Assembly: GCA_017940895.1 (NCBI GenBank)
Contig: JAGAXM010000040.1
Location: 1-64,000 of the forward strand
Direction: 5' to 3'
DNA: 64,000 nucleotides
Source: Clostridiales bacterium
GTDB taxonomy: Bacteria > Bacillota > Clostridia > Saccharofermentanales > Saccharofermentanaceae
Each line of letters begins with the position of its first letter. The stretch's first letter is position 1. Below the pieces are notes generated by a model. It saw nothing but the letters and a program-made list of their open reading frames with translations, was not told where the DNA came from and did not search any database. Shown here piece by piece: positions 49,003 through 60,723 of the stretch. The position numbers and the translations under genes are program-made.

Positions 49003-50145
49003 TTAATAATCAACCGTATGAACGCCGCCGGTGGAAACGACAACAAGACGGTTATTGCCCGTAAACCCTATCCTAATTATATCCTCATCCACCGATATAT
49101 CTGAAATTACATTTCCTGTTGAATCAAATACAAGAATTCTGTCATCAATAGACAAAGCATAATAATCCTCGTTGGAAGCAATGGCATTAACATCAGAACC
49201 GACTTCAGAATCGTAGATTGTTTCTCCTGAAGAGCTTAAGATCTTCAGTTTATTGAGCTGATTTACACCGTCTGAATAAACCGTAAAGATAACATCATCA
49301 ACGATCCTGACGTAATTAATGGTACCGAAGCTGTCGTTAAGAGGTACCAGCGTATCGTTAGTTACGGTATAGATTCTGTCAGCACAGAAAGCATACAAGG
49401 AAGAACCTATATAAGCCGTATAAGAAAGAATCGTTGTATCATCAATCGAATATACGGCATAATCAGCAGCGGATATCGAATCATTATCGTAATCCAGACT
49501 GAAAACTCTTACATATGGCTTATATACGGCACCGGTTGTATTAAGAGTGGAAAGTGCAAAATACTGTTCATCATCAGAAAATGCAGCACATATCGGATAA
49601 CCGGAATTATAGGAAGACCATCTGGATATCTGAGATCCTTCACTGTTATAAAGAATAACCTCGCCGTAAGCCTCAGTACTGTCAGTTATGATCGCACAAA
49701 GACCGGAATCAGAAAGCATCGCTGACTGAATCTTATTCTCAGTCGGTTTCTCATAGATAACATGTTCTGTATCCATCACAACAAAACCGTATCCGTCATT
49801 ATCAAAAACAACGCAGTTATCATTTCTGATATAGCACTGCGGATTATTATAAGAAACAGAAGTGCTGAACACCTCATTACCGGACAAAGTAAGATAGGCT
49901 ACTCGTTCTTTTGTTACTTTAAGAACGCCTTCACCGAAAGCATACAGTTTCTGTGCTTCAGCGTATTCGCACGAAAAGCCTGTCTGTCCTGATAATCTGA
50001 TGAAACGTTCCGCACCGCGGCTGTCCTCTTCACTCTTGGATACAAGCACCAAAAGAACAACGGCAATGATAAGCAGACCGACAAAACCTATTACGGTAAA
50101 CTTAAGTTTAGTATCTATACTGCTTGTCTTACCGTCTTTACTCAT
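49003..50145 (-). CDS. membrane-anchored beta-propeller-like protein (DUF5711 type)
   Basis: 380 residues. One anchor (FTVIGFVGLLIIAVVLLVLV) and then repeated blade-like strands (GLCAIITDSTEAYGEVILYN, FALSTLNTTGAVYKPYVRVF, YALSIDDRILVFD) as in WD40-like outer-face domains. Next after DUF4340 and GldG-like genes; probably part of the same envelope complex. Stop lies 12 bases before the CYTH gene. Confidence 0.65.
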   Translation of the reverse strand: MSKDGKTSSIDTKLKFTVIGFVGLLIIAVVLLVLVSKSEEDSRGAERFIRLSGQTGFSCEYAEAQKLYAFGEGVLKVTKERVAYLTLSGNEVFSTSVSYNNPQCYIRNDNCVVFDNDGYGFVVMDTEHVIYEKPTENKIQSAMLSDSGLCAIITDSTEAYGEVILYNSEGSQISRWSSYNSGYPICAAFSDDEQYFALSTLNTTGAVYKPYVRVFSLDYDNDSISAADYAVYSIDDTTILSYTAYIGSSLYAFCADRIYTVTNDTLVPLNDSFGTINYVRIVDDVIFTVYSDGVNQLNKLKILSSSGETIYDSEVGSDVNAIASNEDYYALSIDDRILVFDSTGNVISDISVDEDIIRIGFTGNNRLVVVSTGGVHTVDY

Positions 50146-50150
50146 ATTGA

Positions 50151-51632
50151 TCAGGCTGCCTCAGGATCCGGTATGTCATAGATTCCGGCTATAGCATTAT
50201 CAATTGCTTCTCTTGCAAGCTCGTATGCAGTCCATGCACCGTAATAATAGGTGTTTGTACCGCTGTCATTGAACAACTCGCTTGCAGGAACAACGAAATA
50301 CGTGTACTCGCCGTTCAGGAATGCATAATAACTGTTATTGTCTCTCGGAACAAAAGACAATGTGTGAGTCTGATGATCGGTAGTTATAAATTCGAACTCA
50401 AGTTCAGGTTCGAATACCGGATCTGCATCAAGATCTACATCTGAAACAGATATCGTTATAAGTGATTCATATAGAATTGCTGCATAAGATCTTCCTTCTG
50501 ACGTAAAGACCTTAGCGTCACGCATATTAAGAAGCGCGGTTGCATCATCAGCTGAGATAGAATCGTTAGTTGAGATCTCAAATGTAAACGATTCATCGCC
50601 GTAAGTACCGGTTATGCTGGACATCTCCGAAGCAGGATAATATACAAGATAACTGTCAAGCATCATCATAAGCTGTGTATCAATACCCGTTATCTGCATC
50701 TCGGAGATCTTAAAATAGCCGTCGACCACATTACTTGTACCGTAATAATATCCGTTGATCAAGGCTGACAGATTAAGAGTGACTACACGTCCGTCATTGA
50801 GGTTAAATGTAAACTCATATGCCGGTGAATCTAGTCCGTAATCTGCAAGCATATCATCAGGAATATCAATAAACGAAGTAATCTCTAGGTTAACTATGCT
50901 GTCGACAAATGTTGTGAAATAAGGACTTCCCTCGATATTAAACGGTGAGATAACAATAAACTCGGGATCACCTGTATCGAGCAGTGTACATGAAATAAAC
51001 AGATCGATATTATCGGAAGCACGCTTAAACTCGAACGTAGACAGTGAAGCATAATCAATGCCCAGACCTGCTGACTCAAGGAAATCAATAAGCTGGAATC
51101 CGCAATAAGTATACTTGGCAGAAACCACCGTGTATACATTAGGATCTCCTTCAACCATGAAATAACAGTCGGATCCGTTAGCAGTCTTATTACCGATAAA
51201 TATTCTGCTGACAGTGCCGTCAAACTGTGTAATTATGATCGTATAAGAAGGATTATCCAGTCCGTATTCAGCCAGGTTCAATTCACTGCTGTCACCGATA
51301 AGACCGTCGGACATAAAATTAGACAGGATATACACCCACGAAGAAATCGAATTATTACTTAAAGGAACATCCGAAGAGTACTTATCCATCAAAGTCCATG
51401 AAGTATTGCCGACATCATCTATCGAACCCTGGAATCCTATTCCGGTTCCATCCTGTCTTACTACTTCAATTGATGAAATAAGTGAATTCTCGATTGTAAT
51501 AACATTCTCGGAAGAATTTCCGGTTTCTTCCGTTGAAGATCCGTTACTGTTGGAGATAACCACAACAATGGCAACTGCTACAAGCACTACCATTATTATG
51601 AAAGGTATCAACAGACTCTTTATTGATTTCAT
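50151..51632 (-). CDS. DUF4340-like membrane-anchored protein
   Basis: 493 residues. N-terminal anchor (LLIPFIIMVVLVAVAIVVVI), then repeated units around LAEYGLDNPSYTIIITQFDG, IFIGNKTANGSDCYFMVEG and ADYGLDSPAYEFTFNLNDGR, the repeated pattern of DUF4340. Families of this type accompany Gld-like ABC systems. Four bases after the GldG-like gene. Confidence 0.8.
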   Translation of the reverse strand: MKSIKSLLIPFIIMVVLVAVAIVVVISNSNGSSTEETGNSSENVITIENSLISSIEVVRQDGTGIGFQGSIDDVGNTSWTLMDKYSSDVPLSNNSISSWVYILSNFMSDGLIGDSSELNLAEYGLDNPSYTIIITQFDGTVSRIFIGNKTANGSDCYFMVEGDPNVYTVVSAKYTYCGFQLIDFLESAGLGIDYASLSTFEFKRASDNIDLFISCTLLDTGDPEFIVISPFNIEGSPYFTTFVDSIVNLEITSFIDIPDDMLADYGLDSPAYEFTFNLNDGRVVTLNLSALINGYYYGTSNVVDGYFKISEMQITGIDTQLMMMLDSYLVYYPASEMSSITGTYGDESFTFEISTNDSISADDATALLNMRDAKVFTSEGRSYAAILYESLITISVSDVDLDADPVFEPELEFEFITTDHQTHTLSFVPRDNNSYYAFLNGEYTYFVVPASELFNDSGTNTYYYGAWTAYELAREAIDNAIAGIYDIPDPEAA

Positions 51633-51636
51633 TTTC

Positions 51637-53196
51637 TTACAGATTCTTTCTCTTGTTATAAACTACTACGCCGGCTACAACGAAAGCCAAAGGAATGATG
51701 GCAACAAGTACAAAAGTAAGTATTGTAACCGTGTTGCTGTTAACCTTGGTTGTGTCGATAGAATAATCGGAAAGTGCCTTTCCTTCTACAAACACACTGT
51801 CATCAGCAGCAAGCATATTTCTGATTGTATTTCTGATGAATACAACATTCGCATCATTAAAACCGAATGCACTGATATAGTCATCGGAAGTAAAAGTCAG
51901 AGTACCGAATACATAAACATCAGGCGGAGTGGGGGTACCTGTGAATGTGGAATACATACCGATATTGAACTTGCCGGTCTGCGCACTCTGAATGATATTA
52001 CCTGTAGTCTGATCGTATATACCGATACTTGCATTAGATGATGTGGATACAATCGGTGAAATATTAATATACGAATAAGGTGTATCAGCATCCGTGATCG
52101 GTCTTGCGTAAGAATTACGAAGCGAGGTATTACCGCCAGCCATATCAACATAATCAGATGCAACATCGAGCAAAGTGTTATAAGGATCGCTGTTGATCTG
52201 ATATGCAGGTGTATTCTCAACTACGAGAGAATTACCGATACTTATATTATAGTTTGCCAAAAGAGTATTAAGCTTAGGGAAAGACTCAGTAACATTGGTG
52301 TTGTAATAATTTACCGCAACAATGATCTTACCGCCTCCGGACAGATAACTCTTAATTGACTCTATCATGCTGTCAGTAATATCCGAATTGATTCCGTTCA
52401 ATATAAGAAGATCACAATCATTAGGAACAGTAAAAGAATCACTTGCCATGATATCCTCACTGTCGATTCCCATAGATGCGAGCATATTGGTCAGCTGCTC
52501 ATGAGATCCCTCACCCAATCCTCTTACGAAGTAAGCTTTATAAGAATATCCCTGTGTAAGATTAACGATAGCACTGGTAAACTTCTGCTCAACTATATTT
52601 GAAGTAGGCAGATAGTATCCGTACTGAAGATACTCTGCATCATATGTAAAACAGTCTACTGGATTGATCTGAATGATATTACCGTTGCAGCTTACAACAT
52701 AACCTGTGGCATTAGCCAGATCATATACACCTTGAGGATCGAGCTCTGCAATGATTGAAGGATACTTCTTGGGATCGATGTATTCCACCGTAACCTTTCC
52801 CTCGGAAACAGATACATAATCATCGAGAAGCGGAACTACATACTCATAAGGTGTGTCACGAAGATTGGTAGGTCTTTCCGTTAAGCCGACGATTCTGATA
52901 TGTGTATCGGCAGGAAGTGAACGCAGATAATTGATGGTAACCTCAGATACTGAATTCTGTCCTGTCGCAGTCATATCATATGTCAGATAATCATCAATAC
53001 TTGTATTGTTGATCTTAAGACTGAAGATGATATTAATTGAAATTACAATAACAAGGAGAATAACAAATGAGCTTATAGAGAACAGCTTAAGCTTTCCGGC
53101 TCTGACATCAGTCTGAACCTTCTTCTCCTTCTTGTCATTCTCTTTTTTTATACCTGCATTGGCAGGCTTGTTGTTCTTTGAACTGTCTTTACCCAT
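51637..53196 (-). CDS. GldG-like ABC-associated protein
   Basis: 519 residues. A charged N-terminus, a membrane segment (about 32-52, SISSFVILLVIVISINIIFS), a large extracytoplasmic domain (ITVEYIDPKKYP, AYFVRGLGEGSHEQL, GGGKIIVAVNY) and a C-terminal membrane helix before KRKNL. This is the arrangement of the uncharacterised ABC transport auxiliary (GldG) family. Confidence 0.82.
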   Translation of the reverse strand: MGKDSSKNNKPANAGIKKENDKKEKKVQTDVRAGKLKLFSISSFVILLVIVISINIIFSLKINNTSIDDYLTYDMTATGQNSVSEVTINYLRSLPADTHIRIVGLTERPTNLRDTPYEYVVPLLDDYVSVSEGKVTVEYIDPKKYPSIIAELDPQGVYDLANATGYVVSCNGNIIQINPVDCFTYDAEYLQYGYYLPTSNIVEQKFTSAIVNLTQGYSYKAYFVRGLGEGSHEQLTNMLASMGIDSEDIMASDSFTVPNDCDLLILNGINSDITDSMIESIKSYLSGGGKIIVAVNYYNTNVTESFPKLNTLLANYNISIGNSLVVENTPAYQINSDPYNTLLDVASDYVDMAGGNTSLRNSYARPITDADTPYSYINISPIVSTSSNASIGIYDQTTGNIIQSAQTGKFNIGMYSTFTGTPTPPDVYVFGTLTFTSDDYISAFGFNDANVVFIRNTIRNMLAADDSVFVEGKALSDYSIDTTKVNSNTVTILTFVLVAIIPLAFVVAGVVVYNKRKNL

Positions 53197-53211
53197 TTTA
53201 TTAACCTCTGC

Positions 53212-53985
53212 TTAATTCTGTGACCAACGTTTCTTCTCAAGGATCCTGTAAGTTAAGAACAGGAAAACAAGAGCCATAGACAGACAGAAAACCAGCGGAG
53301 CTACTGAGAAGACTCCGTATCTGAAATCCTGTGTCTTGGTAAAAGGGCTTAACCATGTAATAGCCGCTGCTACATTATTGCAGGCATTGTTGACCTTCTC
53401 AGGCTCAAGCGCAAACATTGATAAAGAAAGCAGCGATGACAAAGCTGAAGAAGCAAGAGTACTGATAGTCTGAAGCAACTGAATTACAAGAATAATTACA
53501 AAACTGATGATTGCAGAGATAATCTGCGTGTCAGTCAAAGCAGAAGCCAGAATACCGATCGAAGTAAACAGAATCGCAAGACAGAAGTAAACAATTACAG
53601 AACCCCAGGATCCTGTGTTTACAACGCCTCCGGAAGCTGCTGTTATGATCATATGCAGAAATACGTTTGAGAAAAGAATTACGATCAGAGTCATAGCGGC
53701 AAAGAACTTGCCGAGAACGACTTCGAACATGGATACCGGGTTCGTATAGAAAAGAACTTCGGTGCCCCTCTTCTTATCTTCCGAGAAAAGTCCCATTGTT
53801 ATAACCGGTACGATGATAACAAAGAAGGAACAAAGTGACATGATCTCTGATGAGATGTTAACAGATCCGTCACCATATTGATTGATGAATACAAAACCGG
53901 AAAGGAATGAGAACAGAGCCAAAGCTATGTATCCCACCGGCGATCTGAAATATGAAGCTAATTCTCTTTTATAAACAGCTGACAT
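53212..53985 (-). CDS. ABC-2 type transporter permease (GldF-like)
   Basis: 257 residues, six membrane helices. The N-terminus YKRELASYFRSPVGYIALALF and the FSEDKKRGTEVLFYTNPVS motif are typical of the ABC-2 permeases coupled to GldA/GldG-like partners. Between ATPase and GldG-like genes. Confidence 0.88.
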   Translation of the reverse strand: MSAVYKRELASYFRSPVGYIALALFSFLSGFVFINQYGDGSVNISSEIMSLCSFFVIIVPVITMGLFSEDKKRGTEVLFYTNPVSMFEVVLGKFFAAMTLIVILFSNVFLHMIITAASGGVVNTGSWGSVIVYFCLAILFTSIGILASALTDTQIISAIISFVIILVIQLLQTISTLASSALSSLLSLSMFALEPEKVNNACNNVAAAITWLSPFTKTQDFRYGVFSVAPLVFCLSMALVFLFLTYRILEKKRWSQN

Positions 53986-54007
53986 ATAAACTTAAAAACC
54001 TCCGTAA

Positions 54008-54949
54008 TCAGGCAGATGTGATCGACAGGAAGATCTCTTCGAGAGAAGGATCAAGCGATCTGAATTCAAGAATCGGCCATCCGCCCTTGCTCATGGCATA
54101 GAAGATCGATGCTCTGACATCATTCTTGGAATCACTTACTGCAGTGATCTCGATCTGATGCATGGATACATCATCATTGGATACAACAGAGACAGCGTTA
54201 GATACGCCGGGGATTGCCCTGATGGCATTTGTAACTTCTTTAACCGGTCCCTTGAATGAAAGCGAGAGTTTTGTGGAACCGCTCAGCTTAGTCGACAGAT
54301 CCGTTATGGTGTCGATAGCTGCAACTTTACCGTGGTTGATAATAACAACCCTGTCACAAACCGCCTGAATCTCAGACAGAATATGTGAGCTTAAGATTAC
54401 CGTATGATCGGCAGCAAGTTTTCTGATAAGCTTTCTGATCTCAAGGATCTGATTCGGGTCGAGACCTACCGTAGGCTCATCAAGGATCAATATATCGGGA
54501 TTACCTACAAGAGCCTGCGCGATACCTACTCTCTGCTTATAACCCTTAGAAAGGTTGCCGATAAGTCTGTCTGCCATATCAACGAGCTTGATCATGGAAA
54601 GGATCGAAGCAAGCTGCTCTTTCCTGTCCTTCTTCGGAACCTTCTTAAGATCACAGATGAAGTTAAGATACTCAAGTACCGTCATATCGAAATACAGCGG
54701 CGGCTGCTCGGGCAGATAGCCGATGCATTTCTTGGCTTCTTCGGGTTCTTCGAGAATATCATGTCCGTTAACCTTAACAGAACCTGAAGTTGAAGAAAGA
54801 TAACCTGTGATGATATTCATCGTAGTTGATTTGCCGGCGCCGTTAGGTCCGAGGAAACCAAGGACTTCGCCGTCATTAACTGTGAAAGAAATACCGTTGA
54901 CCGCTTTGATATCGCCGTATCTCTTCACCAGATTGTTAATCTCAATCAT
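54008..54949 (-). CDS. ABC transporter ATP-binding protein (GldA-like)
   Basis: 313 residues. Walker A GPNGAGKSTT, signature LSKGYKQRVGIAQALV, Walker B LILDEPTVGLDP, H-loop SSHILSE. A C-terminal domain of about 80 residues follows. Energises the permease at 53212. First gene of the five-gene operon. Confidence 0.93.
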   Translation of the reverse strand: MIEINNLVKRYGDIKAVNGISFTVNDGEVLGFLGPNGAGKSTTMNIITGYLSSTSGSVKVNGHDILEEPEEAKKCIGYLPEQPPLYFDMTVLEYLNFICDLKKVPKKDRKEQLASILSMIKLVDMADRLIGNLSKGYKQRVGIAQALVGNPDILILDEPTVGLDPNQILEIRKLIRKLAADHTVILSSHILSEIQAVCDRVVIINHGKVAAIDTITDLSTKLSGSTKLSLSFKGPVKEVTNAIRAIPGVSNAVSVVSNDDVSMHQIEITAVSDSKNDVRASIFYAMSKGGWPILEFRSLDPSLEEIFLSITSA

Positions 54950-55000
54950 AAAGTGCCTCCTGAAAATTGCACATCAGCGAATATTATAATATAAATATAC

Positions 55001-55747
55001 TTAAATGCGAAATCTTATTTCACAGACAAAAACGCCCGAAGAACCATCCCTGTAACCGAACACAAGAAGTCCTTCTTCACTTTCGACACTGTAAATATCA
55101 ACTTTCTGTCCGCATTTAACTTCGGAAATGTAATTTATGTTGATATCACACACTTGGTGAACATCGAATCCCGCTTTAAACAAAGCATCGTATACCCACG
55201 CAAGATATCTGGTGTTATTGACATGATGATTGTGATCAAGTTCGGTATAATCCGCATACTTGGTGATCAAAGGCTTAAGGTCCTGACTTAACGCGGGAAT
55301 CTTAAGTTTGGGACACGTCTGACCCAGAGCCAATCTGTCAGACTGAACAACATCCTGCGGGAGTGTCTCAAGTTTTGACGGGAAAACAGGTCTGTGTGTC
55401 GATTTCTCGGCAAGTATCCATACGGAAGATGCTCTGCCCAAGATCACCCCGTTCTTATCGTAAATCTCATACTCTCTGTCAAAGAAAAGCTTCTTGTTGC
55501 CGCAAGACCATGTGCTTATGGTAAATTCCTCTTTCCACGAAGGAAGTCTGTCTATCCTGATCCTGCACCTCAAAATGATCCAGCAGCAGTCATATTCACC
55601 GATAGCCTCTCTTCCCCATCCCGTATCTGCCGCACCTTTATCGGCAGTTTCCTGAAGATCGGCCAACAATACATGCGGAGCAAGACAACTGTCCGTTCCG
55701 CAGTCAGTACTCTTGGTATAAAAAGTGAGTTCAGAATGATCAGACAT
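55001..55747 (-). CDS. acyl-ACP thioesterase
   Basis: 248 residues from ATG 55747, overlapping the previous stop by eight bases. A double hotdog fold: LLADLQETADKGAADTGWG, WIILRCRIRIDRLPSWKEEFTI..W, FDREYEIYD and DYTELDHNHHVNNTRYLAWVYD, which matches the FatA/FatB-type family. Releases fatty acids from ACP in the cytoplasm. Confidence 0.9.
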   Translation of the reverse strand: MSDHSELTFYTKSTDCGTDSCLAPHVLLADLQETADKGAADTGWGREAIGEYDCCWIILRCRIRIDRLPSWKEEFTISTWSCGNKKLFFDREYEIYDKNGVILGRASSVWILAEKSTHRPVFPSKLETLPQDVVQSDRLALGQTCPKLKIPALSQDLKPLITKYADYTELDHNHHVNNTRYLAWVYDALFKAGFDVHQVCDININYISEVKCGQKVDIYSVESEEGLLVFGYRDGSSGVFVCEIRFRI

Positions 55748-56279
55748 CAACCCGCTGTGTGCCTCTCGGATTAAACCTTCTGAAGATCGGATACATCTCA
55801 GGGTCATACTCGAACACGAGATTGTATCTTACGCCTTCCTGGGTAATACAGACGTACCAGATATCATCAGAGATCTCATATTCCTGCTTGGATGTACAGT
55901 TAAGGGTAAATTCGGCCTTCTCAATATCATCTTTAAATCTGTCCGAAGTAACCGAACCGATATATTCGGTATCCCTGATAGAGCAGGATGCAAGGAGCTC
56001 TTTCTTCTTAAGATTAATAATCTTGGAAGCTTCAAAGATCTCATTGGTTACCGATATCTCATACTCGATATTGAATGACTTGATCAACCTGTAAACCAGA
56101 TAGCACAAGCCGAATGAAGCCATACCGGTAAAATAGATTATGTTCCATCCGAATAAGATCGGAATTCCGTTAAGAAAAACCAAAAATATAACAAGAGCGG
56201 TTATCAGAACAACAGGAAAGATCTTTCTTTTCTTTCCCATATCTCTCTTAACGGTCTTCTCACAATAAAGATCTTCCAT
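55740..56279 (-). CDS. membrane protein with PH-like cytoplasmic domain (179 aa), unknown
   Basis: Two hydrophobic helices near residues 20-60 (FPVVLITALVIFLVFLNGIPIL; ASFGLCYLVYRLI) and then a beta-rich domain (YEISVTNEIFEASKIINLKKKELLASC). This layout resembles small Clostridia PH-like membrane proteins of unknown function. Overlaps the thioesterase start. Confidence 0.65.
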   Translation of the reverse strand: MEDLYCEKTVKRDMGKKRKIFPVVLITALVIFLVFLNGIPILFGWNIIYFTGMASFGLCYLVYRLIKSFNIEYEISVTNEIFEASKIINLKKKELLASCSIRDTEYIGSVTSDRFKDDIEKAEFTLNCTSKQEYEISDDIWYVCITQEGVRYNLVFEYDPEMYPIFRRFNPRGTQRVDV

Positions 56280-56298
56280 AAATCTCCTTACATCAGCA

Positions 56299-56327
56299 AA
56301 GCGGCCATGCTTAACGCATGACCGCTT
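56299..56327 (-). terminator. terminator after groL
   Basis: Twelve-base arms AAGCGGTCATGC/GCATGGCCGCTT with a 5-nt loop; the U-tract is short (TTTGC). Confidence 0.6.
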
Positions 56328-56352
56328 AATTATACGATATTACAACTCTTTA

Positions 56353-58334
<1,982 letters not shown>

Positions 58335-58337
58335 CTA

Positions 58338-58366
58338 ATAATAAGTCTCGTTCTAATATCTGTCAA
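58338..58366 (-). promoter_or_regulatory. sigma-A promoter of groSL
   Basis: Minus-strand TTGACA, 17-bp spacer, TATTAT, immediately upstream of the CIRCE element. Confidence 0.88.
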
Positions 58367-58416
58367 TAATGAATATCAAAAAAAGTCAAATCACTAGAAA
58401 TTGCCTCAAATCAACA

Positions 58417-59586
58417 TTACTTAAGCAGATCGTTAATATCGAGATCCGAAGGACAGCTGTCCAAAGAAGGTGATGAACTGATGTCAGGAACAGGGTCGAA
58501 ATCTGTTGTCTCACCATAGAAGAACTCCTGAACATAAGGGATCATCGCATTCCAGTTAGGTCTGATACTCCATTCGTCACCATACATACCGGAATAGAAG
58601 CAACCTTCGATAGGAAGCTGCATATATTCGATACTGATATTGGATACCGAAGGAAGGAAATTGATCGCATAATCTTCAATGCTGTCATAAGGGATATTGG
58701 TGGTGATAGCACCAAGAATATCATCCATTGCAGCGAGCTTACCCGTTAATGAGAGATTAATAAACTGATCCATAAGTGATCTTAAGACTTCTACCTGTCT
58801 TTCAGATCTCTTATAGTCGGAATCGACCTTTCTTATTCTTGCATAAGCAACTGCCTGTCTTCCGTTAAGCCAGATATAACCGGTATTGGTTACGGCATCC
58901 TGAGATGCGGGAAGTCCCATGAGGTTATTAACTTCTGCAAGGTTCCAGTTAAGTCCGCCCTCTGAATTAAGCTCACTGGAAGAAACATCGCAGTAAACAC
59001 CGCCTACAGCATCAATAATCTCAGCCATATGATAGAAATTAACATATGCCCATCCGTCGATATTGATTCTTAAAGTATCTTCAACAGTAGCGCAAAGAAC
59101 ATCCGGGCCGCCGCGGCTCATTGCAGCGTTGATCTTCATAGCATAAGAATAACCGGGAACATGAACATAACAGTCTCTTGCGATGGAGATGAGTCTGATC
59201 GTACCTGTTGTACTGTTAACGGACATTACCATAGTAACATCGGAAAGTCCGCCGGTACCTGTCTCATTGTAATTTCTGGATCTGCTGTCGATACCGATAA
59301 GCAGGAAATTATGAATATCATCGGCTGTATCGATGGGTTCATAATAAGTTGTCTGTCTAACGGCCTCGAGATCAACAGTATTACCCTGTTCATCAATCAT
59401 TGTGGGTACTGCGTTAGTAACGAAAGTTACGTTATTAACAACCAACTGCTTCGCATACCAATAGACGAAGCCGCCCACACCAACTGCCAAACCGAGAAGA
59501 ATTGCTACGACAGTAAGAATTATCTTACCTGCCTTGCCTTTCTTCTGAGGCGCTGCCGTTCCGTTACTTTGAGACTTACTTCTCAT
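58417..59586 (-). CDS. LytR-CpsA-Psr (LCP) family cell-wall ligase
   Basis: 389 residues from ATG 59586 (GGAGG upstream). Basic N-terminus, one membrane helix (IILTVVAILLGLAVGVGGFVYWY), then the LCP domain: FLLIGIDSRSRN, SDVTMVMSVN, RLISIARDCYVHVPG, KINAAMSRGG, and RIRKVDSDYKRSERQ with the catalytic Arg/Asp set. Attaches teichoic acids or glycans from lipid carriers to peptidoglycan. Overlaps the end of galE's downstream region. Confidence 0.9.
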   Translation of the reverse strand: MRSKSQSNGTAAPQKKGKAGKIILTVVAILLGLAVGVGGFVYWYAKQLVVNNVTFVTNAVPTMIDEQGNTVDLEAVRQTTYYEPIDTADDIHNFLLIGIDSRSRNYNETGTGGLSDVTMVMSVNSTTGTIRLISIARDCYVHVPGYSYAMKINAAMSRGGPDVLCATVEDTLRINIDGWAYVNFYHMAEIIDAVGGVYCDVSSSELNSEGGLNWNLAEVNNLMGLPASQDAVTNTGYIWLNGRQAVAYARIRKVDSDYKRSERQVEVLRSLMDQFINLSLTGKLAAMDDILGAITTNIPYDSIEDYAINFLPSVSNISIEYMQLPIEGCFYSGMYGDEWSIRPNWNAMIPYVQEFFYGETTDFDPVPDISSSPSLDSCPSDLDINDLLK

Positions 59587-59600
59587 CTGATCCTCCTGCA

Positions 59601-60623
59601 TCAATCCTGTAATCCGTTAGGATTCTTTTCCTGCCAATTCCAGCAGGAACTGCACATATCTTCAATATTTCTGGTAGCTTTGAAGCCGAGAAGCTTTTCC
59701 GCCTTTTCTGTTGATGCATAACATACCGGAAGATCGCCGGGACGTCTGGGACCGATTACGTGAGGGATAGCATGCCCGCATGCCTTCTCGAAAGCGGCAA
59801 CAGCTTCCTTAACCGAAGTTCCCTTACCTGTACCGAGATTAAATACGTTGACACCGGCTTCGGTCTTATCAATAAATTGCAAGGCCTTTACGTGTCCGTC
59901 TGCAAGATCGCATACATGGATATAGTCTCTTAAACATGTTCCGTCAGGCGTATCATAATCGTCACCATGTATAGTCAGGCACTTAAGTGTGCCTACAGCA
60001 ACTTTGGATATATAAGGGAAAAGATTATTGGGGATTCCCTGCGGATCCTCACCGATAAGTCCGCTCTCATGAGCACCTACGGGATTAAAGTATCTTAAAA
60101 GAACGACTTTCATCTCGGGGTCTGCATGTGCAATATCCCTAAGCATTTGCTCTATCATCCACTTGGTCCAACCATACGGATTGGTACACATTCCGAGAGG
60201 ACTTTCCTCTGTAAAAGGTACATCTTCGCTCATTCCGTAAACAGTAGCCGATGAAGAGAATACAAGCTTCTTTACATTATGCTCTCTCATCAGCTCGATG
60301 ACAGTAAGCATGCTGTTGATATTGTTGGAATAATACTCCAAAGGAATCTGTACTGATTCACCTACTGCTTTAAGTCCTGCGAAATGAATTACGCTGTCGA
60401 TCTCATTCTCTTCAAATACGACAGACAAAGCCTCTTTATCGCAACAATCTACATTGTAGAACTTAAACCTCTTGCCGGTTATCGTCTCAAGACGGTTAAG
60501 CACTTCCCTTTTGCTGTTAACAAGATTATCGGCGATAACTACATCATAGCCGTTCTCATTAAGTGCAATGACTGTATGAGATCCGATAAAACCCATACCG
60601 CCGGTTACCAGAACAGTCTTCAT
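59601..60623 (-). CDS. galE: UDP-glucose 4-epimerase
   Basis: 340 residues from ATG 60623 (AGGAGG upstream). NAD-binding VLVTGGMGFIGSH, then SSATVYG and the catalytic Tyr-Lys in PYGWTKWMIEQ, and FNLGTGKG near the C-terminus. Interconverts UDP-glucose and UDP-galactose for glycans. Followed by the LCP gene, which joins glycans to the wall. Confidence 0.95.
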   Translation of the reverse strand: MKTVLVTGGMGFIGSHTVIALNENGYDVVIADNLVNSKREVLNRLETITGKRFKFYNVDCCDKEALSVVFEENEIDSVIHFAGLKAVGESVQIPLEYYSNNINSMLTVIELMREHNVKKLVFSSSATVYGMSEDVPFTEESPLGMCTNPYGWTKWMIEQMLRDIAHADPEMKVVLLRYFNPVGAHESGLIGEDPQGIPNNLFPYISKVAVGTLKCLTIHGDDYDTPDGTCLRDYIHVCDLADGHVKALQFIDKTEAGVNVFNLGTGKGTSVKEAVAAFEKACGHAIPHVIGPRRPGDLPVCYASTEKAEKLLGFKATRNIEDMCSSCWNWQEKNPNGLQD

Positions 60624-60723
60624 ATAGCCCCTCCTTAAAAACATTCAAGTGATTATACAAATAAAAAAGCCTTTTTTGAATAGTATATATATTAAAGTGT
60701 TTCATTCCTGTTACAAATGCAGA

